DNA from: Firmicutes bacterium ZCTH02-B6
GTDB lineage: Bacteria; Bacillota; Limnochordia; Limnochordales; ZCTH02-B6
Direction: 5' to 3'
DNA: 6,996 bases
Assembly: GCA_002159155.1 (NCBI GenBank)
Contig: LZRQ01000182.1
Span: 1-6,996, forward strand
Part shown: piece after piece, positions 1 to 4,673 of the stretch
How positions within the stretch are numbered: the first letter of the stretch is position 1
Layout of the letters: every line of letters starts with the position of its first letter
The notes under the pieces: generated by a model
Database searches by the model: none
What the model saw: only the letters and a program-made list of their open reading frames with translations
What the model was told of the DNA's origin: nothing
Position numbers and translations under genes: made by a program

Positions 1-1052
1 GCGTGGAGCCGATGCTCGCGCAAGTGACGGAGTCGGTGTCCCACGTCGTTATGGAACAACCGGAGGCGGCCCAGGACCTCAGGGAAGCCCTCGTGGCCCG
101 AGGACGCGGGGACGTGACCGTTGCCGCGGGACCGGACGCGCTGGTGGAGCTGGTGACGCGCCCGGACTTGGACCTGGTTGTGATGGCCATGGTGGGGGCG
201 CGGGCACTGGTGCCGACCTTGGCGGCCCTGGAGGCGGGCAAGGACGTGGCCCTGGCCACAAAGGAAGTGCTGGTGGCGGGGGGCCCCTTGGTCATGGACA
301 CCGCCAAAAGATCCCGCGCACGGCTATTGCCGGTGGACAGCGAGCACAGCGCGATCTTCCAGTGCTTGCAGGGGGAGGCGCCCGAGGCCGTGGCCCGGCT
401 TATCCTGACCGCGTCGGGCGGGCCCTTCCGGGACACGCCCCTGGAGGAGCTGCAGCGGGTCACGCCCGAGCAAGCCCTGCGTCACCCCACGTGGCGCATG
501 GGGGCCAAGGTGACCATTGACTCCGCGACCTTGATGAACAAGGGTCTGGAGGTCATTGAGGCGCACTGGTTGTTTGGGGTGCCGCTGAATCGCATTGACG
601 TGGTGGTTCACCCGCAGAGTATCGTGCACTCGTGCGTCGAGTTGGTCGACGGTTCCATTTTGGCGCACCTGGGTCCCACGGACATGCGCATTCCAATCCA
701 ATACGCGCTCTTGTATCCCGAGCGGGCTTCCAGCCCGGTCCGGGGGTTATCCCTGGCCGAGGTGGGCAGTCTGACGTTTGCGCCGCCTGACCGGACGCGG
801 TTTCCGGCGCTGGATCTGGCCTACGCGGCCGCGCGTGCCGGCGGCACGATGCCCGCGGTGCTCAATGCCGCGAACGAAGTCGCGGTGGAGCTGTTCCTGC
901 AGGGTCGCATCGGCTTTACCGATATCCCCCGCCTGGTGGAGGCGGTCATGGACGAACACGAGCCCCAGGGAGCGGAGTTGACGGCCATCCTGGAGGCGGA
1001 CGCCTGGGCACGGCGTGTCGCCCACACGGCCGGCGCGGCGCTGGCGATTTGA
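1..1052 (+). CDS. dxr: 1-deoxy-D-xylulose 5-phosphate reductoisomerase (5' partial)
   Basis: This enzyme converts DXP to 2-C-methyl-D-erythritol 4-phosphate with NADPH and a divalent metal, the committed step of the MEP isoprenoid pathway in the cytosol. Counting residues from base 3, the metal-binding motif LPVDSEHSAIFQ places Asp at 112 and Glu at 114 (E. coli Asp150/Glu152). It is followed by SGGPF, MNKGLEVIEAHWLF (Glu183 and Glu186, matching E. coli Glu231/Glu234) and HPQSIVHS. The N-terminal GSTGSIG nucleotide-binding loop is absent because about 38 residues lie left of the window, so the GTG at base 3 is only an internal in-frame codon. The C-terminal helical domain is complete, ending at TGA 1050-1052. 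One oddity is that the normally invariant LANKE(S/T)LV reads LATKEVLV here, with Thr at residue 86. The gene is followed after 39 bases by rseP, the usual Bacillota arrangement. Identification is firm. Confidence 0.96.
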   Translation, partial: VEPMLAQVTESVSHVVMEQPEAAQDLREALVARGRGDVTVAAGPDALVELVTRPDLDLVVMAMVGARALVPTLAALEAGKDVALATKEVLVAGGPLVMDTAKRSRARLLPVDSEHSAIFQCLQGEAPEAVARLILTASGGPFRDTPLEELQRVTPEQALRHPTWRMGAKVTIDSATLMNKGLEVIEAHWLFGVPLNRIDVVVHPQSIVHSCVELVDGSILAHLGPTDMRIPIQYALLYPERASSPVRGLSLAEVGSLTFAPPDRTRFPALDLAYAAARAGGTMPAVLNAANEVAVELFLQGRIGFTDIPRLVEAVMDEHEPQGAELTAILEADAWARRVAHTAGAALAI

Positions 1053-1073
1053 GTCCCGCCGCGGCCTGGCCCC

Positions 1074-1084
1074 AGAGAGGAGAG
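1074..1084 (+). promoter_or_regulatory. Ribosome binding site of rseP
   Basis: The purine run AGAGAGGAGAG contains GAGGAG at 1077-1082, nine bases before the GTG at 1092. It supports that GTG as the rseP start. There is no other strong purine run in the dxr-rseP gap. Confidence 0.75.
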
Positions 1085-1091
1085 CCCGCTT

Positions 1092-2180
1092 GTGAACCCA
1101 CTGATCCTCTGGAACTGGTTCGTCGATTGGGTACTGCCCTTCGCGGTGGTCTTCGGTACCATTGTCCTCTTTCACGAGTTGGGGCACTTCGTCGTAGCTC
1201 GCCGGGCCGGTGTCAAGGTGCATGAGTTTGCCATCGGGTTTGGGCGTGCGCTGGTGCAGTGGAAACGGGGCGAGACCCGCTATTCTGTCCGCATCTTTCC
1301 GCTGGGCGGCTTCGTCAAGCTGGCCGGCATGGACCCAGCGCCGGATCCGGAGGAGGAGGTCGCGCCTGACGACGAGCGCAGTTTCCAGCGCAAGCCGTTG
1401 TGGCAGCGCATGGCCATTATCGCGGCGGGGCCGTTGGCCAACTTCGTGCTGGCATTTCTTCTTTTGGTCGTCTTTTACGCGGCCATCACCGTGCCCTTTG
1501 CGGTAGCCGACGTCATGCCCGGCAGCCCGGCTGAAGCCGCGGGCCTCCTGCCGGGGGACCGGATCGTGGCGGTGGAAGGCCAGCCGGTGAGCAATTTGGC
1601 TGAGCTTAGCGGCACCTTGCAGCAGTATCCCGACCAGACCGTAACGGTGACCGTGGAGCGAGGCGGCGAGCGCCTCGATCTGCCCGTGCATGCGACACGG
1701 GATGGGGAGACCGGGCGCGTCCTCATCGGCGTGACGGTCATGGGTGGTGGGACTGCGGGCAAGGAGCGCCTTCCGTTGGGCGAGTCCGTTGCGCGCGCCG
1801 CTAGGGACACTTGGGAGTGGACCGTATCCCTCTTGCGGTGGCTCGGTGGCATCGTCACGGGCAGGACATCCGCCCAACAGGTGCGGGACAGTGTGACCGG
1901 CCCCATTGGCATCGTGGTGGGGCTGGGCGAGTCGGCCCGTTCGGGCATCGGCTACCTGCTTCTGTTCGCCGCGGTGCTCAACGTCAACTTGGGCCTCGTC
2001 AACCTGCTCCCGGTCCCGGTATTGGATGGTGGGTGGCTGTTGTTCCTCTTAATCGAGGCCGTCCGGGGCCGACCGCTGTCGCCGGAGCACCAGGGCATGG
2101 CCCAGTTTGTGGGGCTAACGTTGCTCCTGGCCCTGATGGCGTTCGTCTTCTACCTGGACCTCACGCGCCTGTTCGGCTGA
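1092..2180 (+). CDS. rseP: Site-2 zinc metalloprotease RseP/RasP, single PDZ domain
   Basis: This is a membrane-embedded S2P protease that cleaves substrates within the bilayer. In Bacillota the orthologue RasP degrades anti-sigma factors and signal-peptide remnants. The 362-residue product has the zinc motif HELGH at residues 28-32 inside the first hydrophobic segment (about 13-36). A second segment starts near residue 107 and contains GPLAN. One PDZ domain follows at about 138-205 (PGSPAEAAGLLPGDRI). The third segment carries NLLPVPVLDGG, whose Asp312 is the third zinc ligand, and a final segment lies near the C-terminus. It is somewhat shorter than B. subtilis RasP (about 420 residues, from memory) but shows all catalytic elements. 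The start is the GTG at 1092, chosen because of the strong upstream ribosome binding site and because HELGH then sits at the normal distance from the N-terminus. It lies between dxr and proS; ispG, often next in Clostridia, is not present. Confidence 0.96.
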   Translation: MNPLILWNWFVDWVLPFAVVFGTIVLFHELGHFVVARRAGVKVHEFAIGFGRALVQWKRGETRYSVRIFPLGGFVKLAGMDPAPDPEEEVAPDDERSFQRKPLWQRMAIIAAGPLANFVLAFLLLVVFYAAITVPFAVADVMPGSPAEAAGLLPGDRIVAVEGQPVSNLAELSGTLQQYPDQTVTVTVERGGERLDLPVHATRDGETGRVLIGVTVMGGGTAGKERLPLGESVARAARDTWEWTVSLLRWLGGIVTGRTSAQQVRDSVTGPIGIVVGLGESARSGIGYLLLFAAVLNVNLGLVNLLPVPVLDGGWLLFLLIEAVRGRPLSPEHQGMAQFVGLTLLLALMAFVFYLDLTRLFG

Positions 2181-2195
2181 GCCGTACGGCGAGCC
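2175..2195 (+). other. Small inverted repeat across the rseP stop
   Basis: A perfect 10-base palindrome GCCGTACGGC at 2181-2190 follows the rseP stop directly. GGC at 2175-2177 and GCC at 2193-2195 can extend it into a short RNA hairpin with a UGA/GA internal loop and a GUAC tetraloop. No U-tract follows, so it is not an intrinsic terminator. It could be a weak mRNA structure in the rseP-proS gap, or chance in GC-rich DNA. Confidence 0.25.
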
Positions 2196-2245
2196 TGACA
2201 TGGGCGGGTTCGATTTGGCGGATTGGATTCTTTCGGTTGGGAAAC

Positions 2246-2253
2246 AAGGAGGA
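2246..2253 (+). promoter_or_regulatory. Ribosome binding site of proS
   Basis: AAGGAGGA is a near-perfect Shine-Dalgarno sequence with its AGGAGG core ending seven bases before ATG 2260. It decides the proS start. An upstream in-frame ATG at 2200 has no such site and would add 20 residues not found in the family. Confidence 0.88.
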
Positions 2254-2259
2254 CTTCCC

Positions 2260-3981
2260 ATGCGCATGTCGCAGCTTCTGGCGCCGACCTTGCGGGAAAC
2301 CCCCGGGGAGGCGGAAATCCCGAGCCACCAGTTGCTCCTGCGGGCCGGAATGATGCGCAAAACAGCGGCCGGCATGTATACCTACCTTCCGCTCGGATGG
2401 CGGGTGCTCCGCAAGATCATGGAAATTATTCGTGAGGAGATGGACGCCAAGGGCGGCCAGGAGTTGCTCATGTCCATCGTCCAGCCCGCGGAGTTGTGGC
2501 GCGAGACGGGCCGGTGGGATGAGTACGGCGAGGAGATGTTTCGCCTCAAAGATCGCAACGGGCGCGAGTTTTGCCTTGGCCCGACCCACGAGGAGCTGAT
2601 CACGGCGCTGGTCCGGGCCGACGTCCGCTCGTACCGCCAGCTGCCGTTGCTGCTGTACCAGATTGCGAATAAGTACCGCGATGAGATCCGACCGCGGTTC
2701 GGCGTTATCCGCGGCCGGGAGTTTATCATGAAAGACCTTTACTCCTTTGACCGGGACGAGGCGGGCCTCGACCAGAGCTATTGGAAGATGTACGACGCCT
2801 ATACGCGCATCTTCCGACGCGTCGGGCTCACGACCCGGGCGGTCGAGGCGGACTCCGGTGCGATCGGTGGCGACGTGACCCACGAGTTTATGGTGCTCGC
2901 CGAGGCTGGCGAGGCGGCGGTGGTGTACTGCACCAGCTGCGATTACGCTGCCAACACCGAAAAAGCCGAATCGGTCGCACCGGCTCCTGCGGGGCCCGGG
3001 AGCGCGGTGCCGCCTTTCGAGCCCGTTGCCACTCCCAACGTGCGTACGCTGGACGAGCTGACGAGGTTCCTGGGCGTCGCTCCCGATCGAGTTGTCAAGA
3101 CGCTGATTTATGAAGCGGATGGCCAGCCCGTCGCGGCCGTCGTGCGGGGAGACCACGAGCTCAACGAGGTAAAGCTCAAGCGGGTGCTAGGGGCCACGAC
3201 CCTCACTATGGCAGGGGCGGCGGTGGTGGAGCGGGTGACCGGAGCACCCGTCGGTTTTGCTGGACCTGTCGGCCTTAAGGGCGTGCGCATCATTGCCGAC
3301 CCGTGGGCGTTGGCGGTCGAGGATGCGGTGGCGGGCGGCAACGCCGTCGACACGCATTTGCGCCACGTGCAGCCGGGCCGGGATTGGCAGGCGGACGTGG
3401 TAGCCGACATTCGCACCGTGACAGCTGGGGAGCCGTGCCCTCGTTGCGGTGGCACCTTGGCGTCTGCCCGGGGTATCGAGGTTGGACAAATCTTTAAACT
3501 GGGAACGAAGTACTCGCAGGCCCTCGGCGCAACGTACCTGGACGAGCAGGGACAGGCGCGGCCCATCGTGATGGGGTGCTACGGCATCGGGGTGAGCCGC
3601 ACCATGGCGGCCATCATCGAGCAGCACCACGACGATCACGGCATTATCTGGCCCGTCAGCGTGGCGCCGTACCACGTGATTATCGTGCCAGTGATGTACG
3701 AGGACAAGCAACAGCGGGAGGCGGCGGAGCAGCTTTACGAGGAGCTCAGCGCGGCCGGCGTCGAAGTCGTCCTCGACGACCGGGACGAGCGGGCCGGTGT
3801 CAAGTTCAAGGACGCCGACTTGCTCGGTTTCCCGCTGCGCATTACCATCGGCCCTAAGGCGCTTAAGGAAGGCCAGGTAGAGCTCAAGAGCCGCGATGGG
3901 CGCATGGAGGAACGGGTGCCCCTCGACGCCACCGTCCAGCGGGTCGTGGCGTGGATCGAAGACAACACGCCGCAAGCGTAA
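2260..3981 (+). CDS. proS: Prolyl-tRNA synthetase, bacterial type with INS editing domain
   Basis: This is a class II aminoacyl-tRNA synthetase that attaches proline to tRNA-Pro in the cytoplasm. The 573-residue product is close to the B. subtilis length (564, from memory). Its N-terminus (MRMSQLLAPTLRETP) matches the family. Class II landmarks are GPTHEE near residues 108-112, motif 2 at about 140-159 (RDEIRPRFGVIRGREFIMKD) and motif 3 at 438-447 (MGCYGIGVSR). Between motifs 2 and 3 is a YbaK-like INS domain that hydrolyses Ala-tRNA-Pro. It keeps the Lys in VKTLIY (Lys280), the GDHELNE stretch and a GFAGPVGL loop, so editing is probably active. Two CxxC pairs (Cys224/227 and Cys393/396) flank the INS domain and could form a zinc site, as in many bacterial ProS. 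The C-terminal anticodon-binding domain runs from about 465 to the end. The gap after rseP is 79 bases with no clear promoter. The ATG at 2266 is a less likely alternative start. Confidence 0.97.
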   Translation: MRMSQLLAPTLRETPGEAEIPSHQLLLRAGMMRKTAAGMYTYLPLGWRVLRKIMEIIREEMDAKGGQELLMSIVQPAELWRETGRWDEYGEEMFRLKDRNGREFCLGPTHEELITALVRADVRSYRQLPLLLYQIANKYRDEIRPRFGVIRGREFIMKDLYSFDRDEAGLDQSYWKMYDAYTRIFRRVGLTTRAVEADSGAIGGDVTHEFMVLAEAGEAAVVYCTSCDYAANTEKAESVAPAPAGPGSAVPPFEPVATPNVRTLDELTRFLGVAPDRVVKTLIYEADGQPVAAVVRGDHELNEVKLKRVLGATTLTMAGAAVVERVTGAPVGFAGPVGLKGVRIIADPWALAVEDAVAGGNAVDTHLRHVQPGRDWQADVVADIRTVTAGEPCPRCGGTLASARGIEVGQIFKLGTKYSQALGATYLDEQGQARPIVMGCYGIGVSRTMAAIIEQHHDDHGIIWPVSVAPYHVIIVPVMYEDKQQREAAEQLYEELSAAGVEVVLDDRDERAGVKFKDADLLGFPLRITIGPKALKEGQVELKSRDGRMEERVPLDATVQRVVAWIEDNTPQA

Positions 3982-4013
3982 TGAGCGACTATGGCTGTGA
4001 GTAAGGCGAGCGC

Positions 4014-4019
4014 TTGGAG
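4014..4019 (+). promoter_or_regulatory. Possible ribosome binding site of the glycosyltransferase gene
   Basis: TTGGAG at 4014-4019 lies ten bases before GTG 4030 and supports that codon as the start. The competing ATG at 3991 has only TGAG (3982-3985) upstream. Confidence 0.45.
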
Positions 4020-4029
4020 TGTGGGCGCG

Positions 4030-4653
4030 GTGAAGGTGGCCGCTGTCATTCCCGCCTACAACGAGGCCGCGAATATCGCCCGGGTTTTGCGGCCGGTTGT
4101 ACGGAGCCCCGTTATCAACGAGGTGATCGTCGTCTGCGACGGGTGCGAGGATGACACCGCCGCAGTGGCTCGCCGGTTTCAGGTGAAAGTGGTCGAGCTC
4201 CCCCGCAATGTGGGCAAGGGCGGAGCGATGATGGCTGGCGTCCGCCACACGGACGCTTCGATCATCTTATTCCTCGACGCCGACCTGGTCGGCTTGCGTT
4301 ACACGCACCTCCGCGCTCTCGTGGAGCCGGTGGTCCGCGGCGAGGCGGACATGACCTTAGGCGTGTTTGACCACGGGCGCCTTGCGACCGACCTTGCGCA
4401 GCGCCTGGCGCCTTTCCTTTCGGGTCAACGGGCCATCCGCCGGGAGGTCATAGAGGATATCCCGGAGCTTGAGCAGACCGGATTTGGCGTTGAGGTGGCC
4501 TTGTCCCGCTACGCGGAGAAGCACCGGCTGCGGGTCGTCAAGGTGCCGCTGCCGGGCCTCGCCCAGGTGATGAAGGAAGAGAAGGCTGGCCTATGGCGGG
4601 GCTTCCGGGCCCGGATGCGTATGTACTGGGAAATCCTCAAGTCTGTTCGCTAG
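4030..4653 (+). CDS. Family 2 (GT-A fold) glycosyltransferase
   Basis: This is a 207-residue soluble glycosyltransferase-like protein. It begins with the GT2 signature VAAVIPAYNEAANI (about residues 3-16). It then shows DGCEDDT at 37-43, where most members have DGSTD.T, the LPRNVGKGGAM loop that contacts the nucleotide, and the metal-binding DAD at 83-85 in FLDADLVG. A later conserved block reads LATD...LAPFLSGQRAIRR. No membrane segment or signal peptide is visible. Resemblance extends to polyprenyl-phosphate mannosyl/glucosyltransferases and glucosyl-3-phosphoglycerate synthases, but donor and acceptor cannot be read from sequence. The start is uncertain: GTG 4030 has a GGAG upstream and begins exactly at the family motif, while ATG 3991, nine bases after the proS stop, would add 13 residues (MAVSKASAWSVGA) that look non-conserved. 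It sits between proS and polC, where Bacillus has no gene, and its base composition matches its neighbours, so recent transfer is not suggested. Confidence 0.88.
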   Translation: MKVAAVIPAYNEAANIARVLRPVVRSPVINEVIVVCDGCEDDTAAVARRFQVKVVELPRNVGKGGAMMAGVRHTDASIILFLDADLVGLRYTHLRALVEPVVRGEADMTLGVFDHGRLATDLAQRLAPFLSGQRAIRREVIEDIPELEQTGFGVEVALSRYAEKHRLRVVKVPLPGLAQVMKEEKAGLWRGFRARMRMYWEILKSVR

Positions 4654-4662
4654 TTTTCGCCT

Positions 4663-4669
4663 GAGGTGA
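4663..4669 (+). promoter_or_regulatory. Ribosome binding site of polC
   Basis: GAGGTGA at 4663-4669 is a standard Shine-Dalgarno sequence in the 20-base gap after the glycosyltransferase stop. The spacing to ATG 4674 is four bases from its end, or seven from the GAGG core. It supports ATG 4674 as the polC start. Confidence 0.75.
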
Positions 4670-4673
4670 GCCC

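Noticed and set aside
747..1877. Long antisense open frame (376 codons) opposite dxr and rseP
   Set aside because: It is the complement of two clearly conserved genes. Long antisense frames are expected in GC-rich coding DNA, and the translation is Arg/His/Gln-rich with no recognisable motif.
2175..2195. Intrinsic terminator between rseP and proS
   Set aside because: The hairpin is short, has an internal loop and is not followed by a T-run, so termination is not supported.
2200..2259. Extended proS start at ATG 2200
   Set aside because: The 20 added residues do not match the ProS N-terminus, and the near-perfect AAGGAGGA lies just before ATG 2260.
2161..3156. Antisense open frame (331 codons) opposite proS
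   Set aside because: It mirrors the proS coding frame and has no domain signature or independent ribosome binding site that I can see.
3981..4004. Tiny frame MSDYGCE starting in the TAATG at the proS stop
   Set aside because: Seven codons with no evidence of function. The TAATG overlap probably arose by chance and is out of frame with the glycosyltransferase gene.
3187..4248. Antisense open frame (353 codons) opposite proS and the glycosyltransferase gene
   Set aside because: It spans two well-supported genes on the other strand and its composition is that of a codon shadow.
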